Positions 7,737-16,208 of a stretch of 64,000 nt of DNA are shown here, piece after piece. The notes under the pieces were generated by a model. It had not been told where the DNA came from, ran no database searches, and saw only the letters and a program-made list of their open reading frames with translations. Numbering within the stretch: position 1 is the stretch's first letter; each line of letters opens with the position of its first letter. The position numbers and the translations under genes were made by a program. This DNA comes from Syntrophobacterales bacterium (GTDB lineage Bacteria > Desulfobacterota > Desulfobaccia > Desulfobaccales > 0-14-0-80-60-11), in contig JAILZL010000010.1 in the NCBI GenBank assembly GCA_023512475.1, positions 1-64,000 of the forward strand. Direction: 5' to 3'.

Positions 7737-8753
7737 TCAGGCTTCCAGCCAGCGCCGCCGGATGCGCTCCAGGCAGGCGTCCCGGTCCCCGGGGGGCAGG
7801 CAGCGCGTGAGGGTCCGAAGCAGAGCCGCCACCCGGCGCCGCTCCTCCGGATCCCAGACCGCGGGATCCGGGGGCTCCGGGGGTCGGGGCGCGGTCAGGA
7901 GGGCGGCCAGCTCCAGGCGCTCTCCGGTTTCCAGGCCGCGCACCGTGAGGACGTAGTTCAGAAGGTGCCGGTAAACCGGGGCCGGGACGCCGCCGTCCTG
8001 CCAGGTGAGGGAAAGCATCTCCTGGATCGCCAGCCTGAGCCGGCCCAGGAGAGCCTGGGCGGGGGGCCGGCGGCCGTAGATGCGCATGGCCTCCTCCCCC
8101 ACCAGGGAGACGATCTGGGCCAAAAAGAGGCGGACAAAGACCTCCCGGCTGCCGGTGTAGACGGCCCGGCGGCTCCAGTACCAGGGGTTGAGGAGATTTT
8201 TGGCGGCCCACAGCCAGCGGGCGGCTTTGTCCAGGTGATGGCGCTTGAGGAACTGATAGGCCGGATGCTCCGTCACCTGGCGGTAGAGATCGTGCACCTT
8301 GAGGAGGGTCCCCACCTCCACGTCCTTCACAGGCCGGACCGGCAGGGTGTTGAGCCAGAGCTGCAGGCGGCTGCCCACCCGGTCCACCAGGCCCACCAGG
8401 TCAGACAGGGAGGCTTTGAGTTCCGGCCGCTCCTCCTCCGGGTAGTAAACCCGGGCGATGTCTTTCAGGAGACCCTGGGCGGTCTCGGTGATGAGCGCCA
8501 GGCGCAGGTGGGTTTTGGGCCAGGGATGGGTGAGGAACCGCCGGCGGTAGGCAGCGATGACCTCCAGGGCCTGGCGGTCTTCAGGGCGAAGTTCCGGCAG
8601 GCTGGCCGGGGGCGTCAGGGCCAGGTGCTCCTCCCGGGCCCACTCCTTCAAGAGGCGCCGCCGCGCCAGAACCCAGGCGGCCACCAGCGACAGAACCCAG
8701 ATACACAGGCCTGCCGCCAGGAGGAGCAGGCCATAGTCACTCCAGGATGGCAT
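7737..8753 (-). CDS. Membrane-anchored protein of unknown function
   Basis: The 338-residue protein has one N-terminal membrane helix (residues 7-29, LLLLAAGLCIWVLSLVAAWV) and then a basic stop-transfer RRRLLKEW. The remainder is helical and Arg/Leu-rich with no enzyme motif that I recognise. A moderately hydrophobic stretch lies near residues 210-225. The layout suggests a cytoplasmic domain tethered to the inner membrane. It is flanked by short conserved hypothetical genes on the same strand and no neighbour points to a function. Confidence 0.7.
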   Translation of the reverse strand: MPSWSDYGLLLLAAGLCIWVLSLVAAWVLARRRLLKEWAREEHLALTPPASLPELRPEDRQALEVIAAYRRRFLTHPWPKTHLRLALITETAQGLLKDIARVYYPEEERPELKASLSDLVGLVDRVGSRLQLWLNTLPVRPVKDVEVGTLLKVHDLYRQVTEHPAYQFLKRHHLDKAARWLWAAKNLLNPWYWSRRAVYTGSREVFVRLFLAQIVSLVGEEAMRIYGRRPPAQALLGRLRLAIQEMLSLTWQDGGVPAPVYRHLLNYVLTVRGLETGERLELAALLTAPRPPEPPDPAVWDPEERRRVAALLRTLTRCLPPGDRDACLERIRRRWLEA

Positions 8754-8953
8754 CGTGGATCACACGAACAGGAGCGCCCGGATCCGGCGCCCCCTTGCCT
8801 CAGGGGAGAATGCAGGAACCAGGGGTTCCCCTCCCCCTCCCCTAAGGGGAGAGGGGTGGGGGAAGGGGCCAGGACTCAGGGGATTCTGCTCCTCTGAGTG
8901 CGCGCCCTGCCGGAGGTCGCCTCCCGGCACGGTCAGGGGACCGCCGCCGGGGC

Positions 8954-9286
8954 TCAGGTCTTCAGGCCCAGATCCTCCACCAGACGGTCGGCGAAGGCCA
9001 GGATGAAGTCCCGCTGCTGGCGGGTGGCGTAGTCGATGCAGGCGCAGCGCATGGTTTTCTCACTGCGGATGAGGAACTCGAAGCGCAGGTAGTCGTCCCC
9101 CAGCTCGATGGCGAAGCGGTAGGGCTGGCAATGGTGATGGTCATATTGCTCCGGGCTTAACAGGTCCTCCCTTAAGTCCACCCACCAGATACCCGCCAGC
9201 CCGGAGGCCTGGGCGTGGGTCTCCAGGTACTCCCGGATGCGGGGAATGTCTTTTTTGCGGATTTCGTCCAGCAGATACTGTCTCAT
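8954..9286 (-). CDS. Conserved hypothetical protein, 110 residues
   Basis: The ATG at 9286 is preferred because GGGGGCAGG lies just upstream; an upstream extension of 12 codons looks non-coding. The product MRQYLLDEIRKKDIPRIREY... is a small alpha/beta protein with a WWVDLREDLLS segment (residues 34-44), a His cluster YDHHHCQPYRF (48-58) and a C-x-C pair (CAC, near 80-82). The His and Cys residues could bind metal, but no family is recognised. It lies between a membrane protein and the ClpP-like protease on the same strand. Confidence 0.65.
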   Translation of the reverse strand: MRQYLLDEIRKKDIPRIREYLETHAQASGLAGIWWVDLREDLLSPEQYDHHHCQPYRFAIELGDDYLRFEFLIRSEKTMRCACIDYATRQQRDFILAFADRLVEDLGLKT

Positions 9287-9358
9287 GCCTGCCCCCAGGG
9301 ATGCTTCCGGGGCGCCGGACACCTCGCCGGCACGCCCCCCCTCCGCCCGCCCGGCCCC

Positions 9359-10180
9359 TCACTCGGGCCGGACCCGGCGGGGCAAGGGGATGTATTCCAC
9401 CGCCGGGGTCATGCGGGTGGGTTGCGGAAAGTAACTCATCAGCTCCAGGATATCGGTGGGCATGTCCGTGGACACGGGCAGGCCCAGCTCCCGGGCCATT
9501 TCCGAGGTGATGGCAAAGCTGTGGGTCCAGCGGCCTTCCGACAGGATGGTGGCCAGCTCCTCCGCCTTGTCGGGGGGGAAGTTGTCCACCAGAAGTTCGT
9601 AGATGCTCCAACGCACCTCCCCGATGGCCATTTCCGCCTGATCCGCCAGGACCAGGGTCTGGTCCTCCAGGTGCTCCACCGGCTTTTTGGCCACCGCCCT
9701 GAGGATGCTGGCCGCCGGGAGCTGTCCCAGTTGCGGGTCCACCGGCCCCAGCACCGCGTGCTCGCACATGACGATCTCGTCGGCTGCCAGGGCGATGAGG
9801 GTGCCGCCGCTCATGGCATAGTGGGGCACAAATACCGTCACCTTCCCCGGGTGGCGGTTGAGGGCCCGGGCGATCTGCAGGGAGGCCAGCACCAGGCCGC
9901 CGGGGGTGTGGAGAATCAGGTCAATGGGCATCTCCGGGTCCGTCAGATGGATGGCCCGGATGACCTCTTCGGAGTCATTGATATCAATGAACCGGAAAAG
10001 CGGGAAACCCAAAAGCCCCATGGTCTCCTGGCGGTGCACCAGAAGAATGACCCGGGAATTGCGCCGCTGCTCCAGCCGGGCGATGAGGCGCTTGCGGGAA
10101 AACTCCAGCAGGCGCTGCCGCAGCAGGGGCTGCAGAGCGATGAACATGAGAAAGAGCCAGAAGATCTCATTGGGGCTCAT
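9359..10180 (-). CDS. SDH-family (ClpP/crotonase-fold) membrane-anchored serine protease
   Basis: The 273-residue protein has an N-terminal membrane helix (IFWLFLMFIAL, residues 5-15) followed by a ClpP/crotonase-like domain. LILHTPGGLV (near 86-95) matches the oxyanion region, and YAMSGGTLIALAADEIVM carries the nucleophilic Ser in an M-S-G-G context as in the SDH/SppA-like group; GPVDPQLGQLPA follows as in SDH_sah proteins. It would degrade or clip membrane proteins. The ATG has a perfect GGAGGT and lies inside the end of the upstream gene (14-base overlap), so the two are coupled. Confidence 0.85.
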   Translation of the reverse strand: MSPNEIFWLFLMFIALQPLLRQRLLEFSRKRLIARLEQRRNSRVILLVHRQETMGLLGFPLFRFIDINDSEEVIRAIHLTDPEMPIDLILHTPGGLVLASLQIARALNRHPGKVTVFVPHYAMSGGTLIALAADEIVMCEHAVLGPVDPQLGQLPAASILRAVAKKPVEHLEDQTLVLADQAEMAIGEVRWSIYELLVDNFPPDKAEELATILSEGRWTHSFAITSEMARELGLPVSTDMPTDILELMSYFPQPTRMTPAVEYIPLPRRVRPE

Positions 10181-10508
10181 GGTGACCTCCTGTCTCCCGG
10201 GTGCGGACGGCATCCACCGCGGCATAGCCCCACAGCGCCGCCAGGGCCAGAAACGGGATCAAAAACAGAGGGTGGCGGAACACGGCGATAAGCACCACCG
10301 CCAGCACCTCCCGGGTGAGGGGCTCGGGGTAAAAGACCGTCATATATTCCCGGGAAAACAGCACCAGCCCCGCCAAAAGCAGGAGCCCCACCAGGAGATT
10401 GGCGCCCAGAAGCAGAAGCACCCCCTTGCGGGTGTCGTGCCGGTAGAGCTGCCCCAGGCCGGGAAAGACACACAGAGAAAGCAGCAAGGCAATCAGCGGG
10501 CGGCGCAT
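10167..10508 (-). CDS. Small multi-pass membrane protein
   Basis: This 113-residue protein has three hydrophobic segments (residues 4-20, 28-52 and 77-97). The N-terminus LCVFPGLGQLYRHDTRKGVLLL resembles the P-G-L-G-Q-x-Y turn of TM2/DUF5683-type small membrane proteins. Its 3' end overlaps the SDH-family protease gene by 14 bases, suggesting that it helps anchor or regulate that protease (inference). Its own promoter lies so close that the transcript would start at or next to the ATG. Confidence 0.7.
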   Translation of the reverse strand: MRRPLIALLLSLCVFPGLGQLYRHDTRKGVLLLLGANLLVGLLLLAGLVLFSREYMTVFYPEPLTREVLAVVLIAVFRHPLFLIPFLALAALWGYAAVDAVRTRETGGHHEPQ

Positions 10509-10513
10509 GGCTC

Positions 10514-10542
10514 ATCATATAAAATGGCATGGCCCCGGTCAA
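10514..10542 (-). promoter_or_regulatory. Sigma-70-type promoter, apparently leaderless
   Basis: TTGACC (10537-10542) and TATGAT (10514-10519) are separated by 17 bases. The expected start of transcription is at about 10507, within or next to the ATG at 10506-10508, which implies a leaderless or near-leaderless mRNA. Confidence 0.6.
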
Positions 10543-10652
10543 GGCGCCGGGGCGGGTTCCGGCGGCCCCTCGAGGGTGGGGTGAGGAGGTGCCGGAGGGT
10601 CAGGGGTGGGGATCCCGGGGCTCCCCCGGGATTTTCTGCCGGGAAGGCCTAA

Positions 10653-10814
10653 CAGGTGGTTGAAAAAGGTGATCCGGCGGAGGGGCCAGGGATCACAGAC
10701 CCCTGCCCCCTGCCCCTCCCCCAACCCCATAAATTGGATTTGGCTTCGCCAAACCGGTTCAATCCGCCAGCCTCCCCCACCAAGCTCCGGGGAAGAGGGT
10801 TTTTCAATCGCCTG
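10653..10814 (+). repeat. Dispersed inverted-repeat element, copy B (complete)
   Basis: This full copy is about 162 bases, from CAGGTGGTTGAAAAAG to the mirrored GTTTTTCAATCGCCTG. It contains the GC-rich hairpin, CCCATAAATTGG and TTTGGCTTCGCCAAA. It lies in the 10543-11023 gap, where it and the motAB promoter are the only features seen. Confidence 0.8.
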
Positions 10815-10888
10815 CCAAGGATGCCCGGGGTCCCCGGAGAGCGGCTCCTTCTGAAACCCCCTCCGGGCCGGCGGCAATGGCCCCAAAA

Positions 10889-10915
10889 TAAAGCGTGGCC
10901 TGAACCTGCCGATGA
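10889..10915 (+). promoter_or_regulatory. Sigma-28 (FliA) promoter of motAB
   Basis: TAAA (10889-10892), a 15-base spacer and GCCGATGA (10908-10915) match the sigma-28 consensus TAAA-N15-GCCGATAA at all but one position. The motA ATG is about 108 bases downstream. Confidence 0.8.
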
Positions 10916-11023
10916 TATAGGTAGTTATGGCCTGCCGCACCCCCCAGGGTTCTGCATCACCCCTACCTCCGCGCCGGCGGCCGGGCCTGCCGCCGGTGCG
11001 GAGCTTTTCTGTGGGAGGGAGCC

Positions 11024-11878
11024 ATGGATAAGGCCACCCTGCTGGGCCTGCTCCTGGGACTGACGGCGGTGCTGGGGGGCCATCTGCTGGAGGGGGGCTC
11101 CCTCAGCCTGATCTTCCAGACCACCGCGGCGGTGATCGTGCTCGGGGGGACGGCGGCGGCGGTGAGTCTCAGTTTCCCCCCCAGTGCGCTCCTGGCGGCC
11201 CTGAGGGCCCTGCCCCAGGTAATGCGCCAGCCCCGGGACGATTCCCAGGGCCACCTCCTGCGCTTGGTGGAGATGGCCTACCGGGCCCGGCGGGACGGCC
11301 TCCTGGCCCTGGAGAAGACCCTGGCCCAGGAGCCGGACCCCTTCTGCCGCCGGGGGGTGGAGCTGTTGGTGGGCGGTTTTTCCGCCGCGGAGGTGAAGGA
11401 GATCCTCCAGGGGGAGCTGGCCCAGGAGCATGACGCGGCCCTCACTCCCGCCCGGGTGTTCGAGGCGGCGGGCGGCTATGCCCCCACCCTGGGCATCCTG
11501 GGGGCCGTTTTGGGCCTCATCCAGGTGATGCAGCATCTGACCGAGCCTGCCAAACTGGGCACCGGCGTGGCGGTAGCCTTCGTGGCCACCATCTACGGGG
11601 TGGCCGGGGCCAACCTCCTGTTTCTGCCCCTGGCCCACAAATTGCGCCTGCAGGCGGCCCAGGAACGCCGGCGCCGGGAGATGATCCTGGAGGGCCTGGT
11701 GGCCTTGGGGCAGGGGGAGCACCCCCGGCTGATCGCCGAGCGCCTCCAGAGTTATCTGCCCGAAGAGGTCCGCCGTTCTTTGCCGGATCTGATCTCCACC
11801 AAGGTCTTCCGCCTCACCAAGGCCAAGCGGAGCATGCCCAAAAATGCCGGTCCGAAAACCCATCTCTCCCGGGGATGA
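11024..11878 (+). CDS. motA: Flagellar stator protein MotA/PomA
   Basis: The 284-residue protein has the MotA layout: two N-terminal membrane helices (LLGLLLGLTAVLGG and the segment near 30-50), a large cytoplasmic loop with GVELLVGGFSAAEVKEIL, and two C-terminal helices with GYAPTLGILGAVLGLI (about 146-161) and ATIYGVAGANLLFLPLAH. Pro residues at the ends of helices 3 and 4 are retained. MotA and MotB form the ion-driven stator that turns the flagellar rotor. It overlaps motB by 35 bases and sits under a sigma-28 promoter. No other flagellar genes lie nearby. Confidence 0.92.
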   Translation: MDKATLLGLLLGLTAVLGGHLLEGGSLSLIFQTTAAVIVLGGTAAAVSLSFPPSALLAALRALPQVMRQPRDDSQGHLLRLVEMAYRARRDGLLALEKTLAQEPDPFCRRGVELLVGGFSAAEVKEILQGELAQEHDAALTPARVFEAAGGYAPTLGILGAVLGLIQVMQHLTEPAKLGTGVAVAFVATIYGVAGANLLFLPLAHKLRLQAAQERRRREMILEGLVALGQGEHPRLIAERLQSYLPEEVRRSLPDLISTKVFRLTKAKRSMPKNAGPKTHLSRG

Positions 11879-12602
11879 CCCTCCTCCCTCCCGGGATCGC
11901 TGGCTGGTGTCCTACGCCGATTTCATCACCCTGCTCCTGGCCTTTTTCGTCACCATGTACAGCATCACCCGCCTGGACAGCGACAAGCTGGCCCAGGCGC
12001 AGCTCTCCATCCAGCGGGCCCTGCACGCCCCGGTTTTTCTGGGCGGCTTTCCGGTGGAGAGCGGCGTGGGGGACCTGCCCGCCGCCGGCCTCACAGGCGA
12101 TCTGGCCGGCGCGGCCCTGCAGGAGCGCTCCCGGGCCCAGCTCCAGGAGGTGGCCCGGGAGGTCCAGGAAAGCTTCCGCCGGGAAGAGCTGGAGGAGGTG
12201 CGCCTCCTCATCACCGGCCGGGGGCTGGTGATCCACCTGCCGGAGTTCCTCTTCTTTGCGTCGGGGGAAGCCGCCATCCGCCCGGAAAGCCGCCCCCTCC
12301 TGGACAAGCTGGCGGGCATTCTCCGGCGCATCCCCAACCCCGTGGCGGTGGAGGGTCACACCGACAACCGCCCCATCCACACGCCCCAGTTTCCCTCCAA
12401 CTGGGAGCTCTCCACTTACCGGGCCACCGCTCTGGTCCGGTATTTCATCGAGCAGCACCGGCTGGATCCGGCTCGTTTTGCCGCCGCGGGCTACGGGGAA
12501 TACGCGCCCGTGGCCGACAACGGGGACGAAAAGGGGCGCCGCCTCAACCGCCGGGTGGACATCATCATCAAACCCCTCACCGCCGGCGCCTTCAAGGGCT
12601 AG
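11844..12602 (+). CDS. motB: Flagellar stator protein MotB
   Basis: The 252-residue protein has a single N-terminal membrane helix, WLVSYADFITLLLAFFVTMY (residues 20-39), with the ion-carrying Asp at position 26. A plug/linker follows, then a C-terminal OmpA/MotB peptidoglycan-binding domain with VEGHTDNRPIHTPQFPSNW (near 168-186) and the strand-helix FAAAGYGEYAPVADN. It anchors the stator to the cell wall. The start lies inside motA, so the two are coupled. Residues after the helix, MYSITRLDSDKL, are as in the PomB/MotB family. Confidence 0.92.
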   Translation: MPVRKPISPGDDPPPSRDRWLVSYADFITLLLAFFVTMYSITRLDSDKLAQAQLSIQRALHAPVFLGGFPVESGVGDLPAAGLTGDLAGAALQERSRAQLQEVAREVQESFRREELEEVRLLITGRGLVIHLPEFLFFASGEAAIRPESRPLLDKLAGILRRIPNPVAVEGHTDNRPIHTPQFPSNWELSTYRATALVRYFIEQHRLDPARFAAAGYGEYAPVADNGDEKGRRLNRRVDIIIKPLTAGAFKG

Positions 12603-12611
12603 AGAGAACAT

Positions 12612-12651
12612 GGGGGAGGGGGTCAGGGAGCCTCGCCCCTGCCCCCTCCCC
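12612..12651. terminator. Strong GC hairpin between convergent motB and tadC
   Basis: GGGGAGGGGGTCAGGG pairs with CCCCTGCCCCCTCCCC around a seven-base loop, in the gap between two convergent genes. It probably ends transcription from both sides, although no long T run follows. Confidence 0.45.
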
Positions 12652-12728
12652 GAATTCCCCCCAACCCCGGAGGGGCTGCGCCTCCGTCGAGGGCCCTCCC
12701 TGCCTCCCCCGACCGCCGGACCCCGGCC

Positions 12729-13637
12729 TTACTTCAGGTTTTCCATGATGCGGATGGCGGCCGGACCGATGATCACCACCATGAGGGCGGGGAAAATGAA
12801 GAGGAGTAATGGGAAGACCAGCTTCACCGGGGTCTTGGCGGCCAGTTCCTCCAGTTTCTGGCGGCGGGTGGTGCGCAGGGTGTCGGACTGCACCTTGAGG
12901 GCCTGGGCCATGCTGGTGCCGAAGCGGTCGCTCTGGATGAGCATGGAGCACAGGGAGGCCACCTCCTCCACCCCGGTGCGCTCCGCCAGGTTGCGCAGGG
13001 CCTGCTCCCGTTCCAGGCCGGCGGCGATCTCCAGGTTCACCAGGGTGAGCTCCTGGGAGAGGGCGGGGCTGGAGATTTTCAGATCATCGGCCACCCGTTT
13101 CAGGGCGGCATTGAGACCCTGGCCGGCTTCCACGCAGACAACCAGGAGGTCCAGGGCGTCGGGGAGGCTCTCCCGGATCTTCTTTTGCCGGGCCTCCACT
13201 AGGCGGTTGAGGATGAGGTTGGGGAGGAAGTAGCCCACCCCGGCGAACAGGAAGAAGAGGGGCAAGAGCAGACCCTTCACCACTCCGGCCCGGTGCAGGA
13301 CCGGCAGCACCATCACCGGCAGGGCCACCGACAGACCCAGCTTCAGGCCCAAAAAGATGGACAGGGCCCGCTCCCCGTGAATTCCCGCCCGCTGCAGGGT
13401 CTTTTTCACCTCCTTGACCTGGGCGCTGCCCCGCTTGAAGCCCAGCTTCTCCTCGGCCTTGTCCACCAGTTCCTTGGGGAGAAACTCGGGGACGCGCTCC
13501 TCTTTGACCTTGGCTTCCTTTTTGCCTTCCCCGACCTGAAGCCGTCGGCGCACCCGGGAGCCCCGACCCTGGAGGAAATGGCCCACGGAGATGATCACCG
13601 CCGCAATGGACAGACCGAAAAGGATGGCGATAAGCAT
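12729..13637 (-). CDS. tadC: Tad pilus inner-membrane platform protein TadC
   Basis: The 302-residue protein starts with a membrane helix, has a basic cytoplasmic linker and ends with a T2SSF domain. LPDALDLLVVCVEAGQGLNAAL (given in part; near residues 148-169) is the conserved helix of this domain, followed by helices near 107-140 and 270-290. TadB and TadC form the inner-membrane platform on which the TadA ATPase drives Flp pilus assembly. It is the last gene of the tad operon, nine bases after tadB. Confidence 0.9.
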   Translation of the reverse strand: MLIAILFGLSIAAVIISVGHFLQGRGSRVRRRLQVGEGKKEAKVKEERVPEFLPKELVDKAEEKLGFKRGSAQVKEVKKTLQRAGIHGERALSIFLGLKLGLSVALPVMVLPVLHRAGVVKGLLLPLFFLFAGVGYFLPNLILNRLVEARQKKIRESLPDALDLLVVCVEAGQGLNAALKRVADDLKISSPALSQELTLVNLEIAAGLEREQALRNLAERTGVEEVASLCSMLIQSDRFGTSMAQALKVQSDTLRTTRRQKLEELAAKTPVKLVFPLLLFIFPALMVVIIGPAAIRIMENLK

Positions 13638-13646
13638 CGGGAGCCC

Positions 13647-14783
13647 TCAGATCTTGATGTTGACGATCCGGCGGATGACCACCATGCCCACCACCTGGAA
13701 GAACAGGGCCGTCATGGCCATGAAACGGCCGGTGGGATGGTGCACCAGCATCAGGGTGTAGTCCGGATTGATTTTCAGCATGATGGTGAAGATCATAGGC
13801 GGCAACAGGATGAGGATCCAGCCCGAGAGCCGGCCCTCCGCGGTGAGGGCCTTGATCTGGTTCCGGAGCTTGAAGCGCTCCCGGATGAGGCCGGCAATCT
13901 TCTCCAGGATTTCCGTGAGATTGCCCCCCGTCTCCCGCTGAATCATCACCGCGGTGGTGAAGAGCTTGAGCTCTTTGAGATTGACCCGCTCGCACATGTT
14001 GAGCAGGGCGGTATTCATGTCCATGCCGTGGTTGTATTCCTTGAAGGTCTTGAAAAATTCCATGCCGATGGGATTTTCCATCTCCTCCCCCACCATCTGC
14101 AGCCCGGAGGCGAAGGCATGGCCGGCTTTGAGGCCCCGGGCCATGAGGTCCAGGGCCTCCGGCAGTTGCTTCTCGAATTTCTTCAGCCGGTGGGTGCGCT
14201 TCAGGACCAACAGCTTATACGGCAGAAACAGCCCCAGGCCCAGTCCCAGGAGACCTCCCAGGCCGCCCCGGTAGAAATACCCCAGGGAGAGGCCGAGGGC
14301 GCCGCTGAAGGCAAAGAGCCCCAGCACGATCCCCAGGGGCCAGCTGACATCCGCCTGCTGCAACAGGCGTTGCAGCTGCTCCAGGGAACGCACCTTTTTC
14401 AGCAGGCGGCGCAGCCAGAACTGGGTCTGGAGCCTGTCCACCTTGAGGAGGGATTCCTGGGTGAAGCGTTTCTCCAAGCGGTCCAGATACTTGAGGCGCT
14501 TCTGCATCAGACGCCGGTGTCGGCGCTGGGAATCGGAGAAAAAGAGGATCACCCCCTCCACCAGGCAGAGGAAGAAGAGAAAGGTGGTGAGGATGAGAAG
14601 GTTGGGAAGGCCCTGAAAGGTCTGCTGCAGACGCTCCAGGAGGCCGGGCGCCGCCGCCGCCCCCTCGGCGGCCAGGGCAGGGGCCGCCGTCGCCGCCAGG
14701 AGCCCGCCCAGCAGGACCGCCGCCCTCGGGAGGAGGATCCTTCCGGCCGGGGCCTCCGGGCGCATGCCCTTGATGGACTGCAT
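13647..14783 (-). CDS. tadB: Tad pilus inner-membrane platform protein TadB
   Basis: A T2SSF domain occupies the C-terminal half, with LPEALDLMARGLKAGHAF (near residues 220-240) and the later VMIQRETGGNLTEILEKIA. Helices lie near 60-80 and 155-200, with a final pair at the C-terminus. The N-terminus has a hydrophobic, signal-like stretch (AAVLLGGLLAATAAPALA) not usual in short TadB proteins. The start is uncertain: ATG at 14783 avoids a basic extension; an in-frame start at 14834 would add 17 residues. It is the partner of TadC. Confidence 0.87.
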   Translation of the reverse strand: MQSIKGMRPEAPAGRILLPRAAVLLGGLLAATAAPALAAEGAAAAPGLLERLQQTFQGLPNLLILTTFLFFLCLVEGVILFFSDSQRRHRRLMQKRLKYLDRLEKRFTQESLLKVDRLQTQFWLRRLLKKVRSLEQLQRLLQQADVSWPLGIVLGLFAFSGALGLSLGYFYRGGLGGLLGLGLGLFLPYKLLVLKRTHRLKKFEKQLPEALDLMARGLKAGHAFASGLQMVGEEMENPIGMEFFKTFKEYNHGMDMNTALLNMCERVNLKELKLFTTAVMIQRETGGNLTEILEKIAGLIRERFKLRNQIKALTAEGRLSGWILILLPPMIFTIMLKINPDYTLMLVHHPTGRFMAMTALFFQVVGMVVIRRIVNIKI

Positions 14784-14852
14784 CTCCGGCCGCCCTCCCC
14801 TGATGGTGTGCCTGTCAGACCGCCCTCCCCGCATGGTCCGCTCCCTGCAGAT

Positions 14853-16202
14853 TCAGTAATTCTCTTTGAAGACCGCGGCCGGCAGGTGAATGCCCATGGC
14901 CTCCAGGCGATCCATGAATTTGGGCCGGATTCCGGTGGTGATGAATTTGCCCCGCACCTTGCGGTCTTCTGTGAGCCCCATCATCTTGAAACAGAAGATC
15001 TCCTGCATGGTGATCATATCCCCCTCCATGCCCACGATCTCGTTGAGGCTCATCATCTTGCGGCTGCCGTCATTGAGGCGGGCCAGCTGGATGACCACGT
15101 GGATGGCGGAGGCGATCTGGTGGCGGATGGCCTTGTCCGGAATGTTGAGGCCGGCCATGGAGACCATCGTTTCCAGCCGGGTAAGGGCGTCCCGGGGGGT
15201 ATTGGCGTGGATGGTGGCCAGCGACCCGTCGTGGCCGGTGTTCATGGCCTGGAGCATGTCCAGGGCCTCCCCCTGGCGCACCTCCCCCAGGATGATGCGC
15301 TCCGGCCGCATGCGCAGGGCGTTGCGCACCAAGTCCCGCTGGGTGATCTCCCCCAGCCCCTCCAGGTTGGGGGGCCGGGTCTCCAGGCGCACCACGTGCT
15401 CCTGCTGCAGCTGCAGCTCCGCCGAGTCCTCAATGGTGATGATGCGTTCATCATGGGGGATGAAGCTGGAGAGCACGTTCAGGAAGGTGGTCTTGCCAGT
15501 GCCGGTGCCGCCGGAGATGAGGATGTTGAGCCGGGCCTGGACGATGGCCTCCAGCACCTGGGCGATCTCCGGGGTGATGGTGTTGAATTCGATGAGGTTG
15601 TGGACCCGGATGGGGTTCCGGGCGAACTTGCGGATGGACAGGGCCGGGCCGTCCAACGCCAGCGGGGGGATGATGGCGTTCACCCTGGAGCCGTCCGGCA
15701 GCCGGGCGTCCACCATGGGACAGGACTCGTCGATGCGGCGGCCCACCCCTGAGGCGATTTTCTCAATGATTTTCAACAAATGGGCATTGTCGGTGAAGCG
15801 CACGGGGGAGCGCACCAGCTTGCCCCGTTTTTCCACGTAGACCATGTCATAGCCGTTCACCAGGATGTCCCCCACGGTGGGGTCCTGGAGGAGGGGCTCC
15901 AGGGGGCCATACCCCAGGAGTTCGTCCCGGATCTCCTTGACCAGGCGTTCCTTTTCCGGCAGGGGCAAAGCCAGGTTTTCTTCCGCCAGGATGAGGTCAA
16001 TGCCCCGGCGCAGGTCCTCTTGCAGGACCGCTTCCTCGGCCTCCGCCAGCCGGGCCAGGTCCAGGAGGTTCAACAGGCGGAAGTGCACCTTGGCCTTCAG
16101 CTTATTGAAGGCATTCTCCTTCTTTTGGTCGGGGCTGACGGTCGCCGCGGGGGCGCCCCGCTCCGTGGGGGTGCGCTCCCGGATGCGGGCGATGATGCTC
16201 AT
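14853..16202 (-). CDS. tadA: Tad pilus assembly ATPase TadA/CpaF
   Basis: The 449-residue protein is a GspE-family secretion ATPase. It has the N-terminal CpaF helical region ([20 protein letters not shown]), the central [20 protein letters not shown], Walker [10 protein letters not shown] (near residues 233-241), the Asp box [10 protein letters not shown], Walker B-like [16 protein letters not shown] and the His box [12 protein letters not shown]. It powers Flp pilus polymerisation and possibly retraction. Its length is normal for CpaF. It is six bases downstream of tadZ. Confidence 0.93.
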   Translation of the reverse strand: MSIIARIRERTPTERGAPAATVSPDQKKENAFNKLKAKVHFRLLNLLDLARLAEAEEAVLQEDLRRGIDLILAEENLALPLPEKERLVKEIRDELLGYGPLEPLLQDPTVGDILVNGYDMVYVEKRGKLVRSPVRFTDNAHLLKIIEKIASGVGRRIDESCPMVDARLPDGSRVNAIIPPLALDGPALSIRKFARNPIRVHNLIEFNTITPEIAQVLEAIVQARLNILISGGTGTGKTTFLNVLSSFIPHDERIITIEDSAELQLQQEHVVRLETRPPNLEGLGEITQRDLVRNALRMRPERIILGEVRQGEALDMLQAMNTGHDGSLATIHANTPRDALTRLETMVSMAGLNIPDKAIRHQIASAIHVVIQLARLNDGSRKMMSLNEIVGMEGDMITMQEIFCFKMMGLTEDRKVRGKFITTGIRPKFMDRLEAMGIHLPAAVFKENY

Positions 16203-16208
16203 CTCAGC

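Noticed and set aside
13293-15752. An 819-codon open frame on the plus strand
   Set aside because: It is antisense to tadC, tadB and tadA and shows the same His/Gln/Gly-rich shadow composition.
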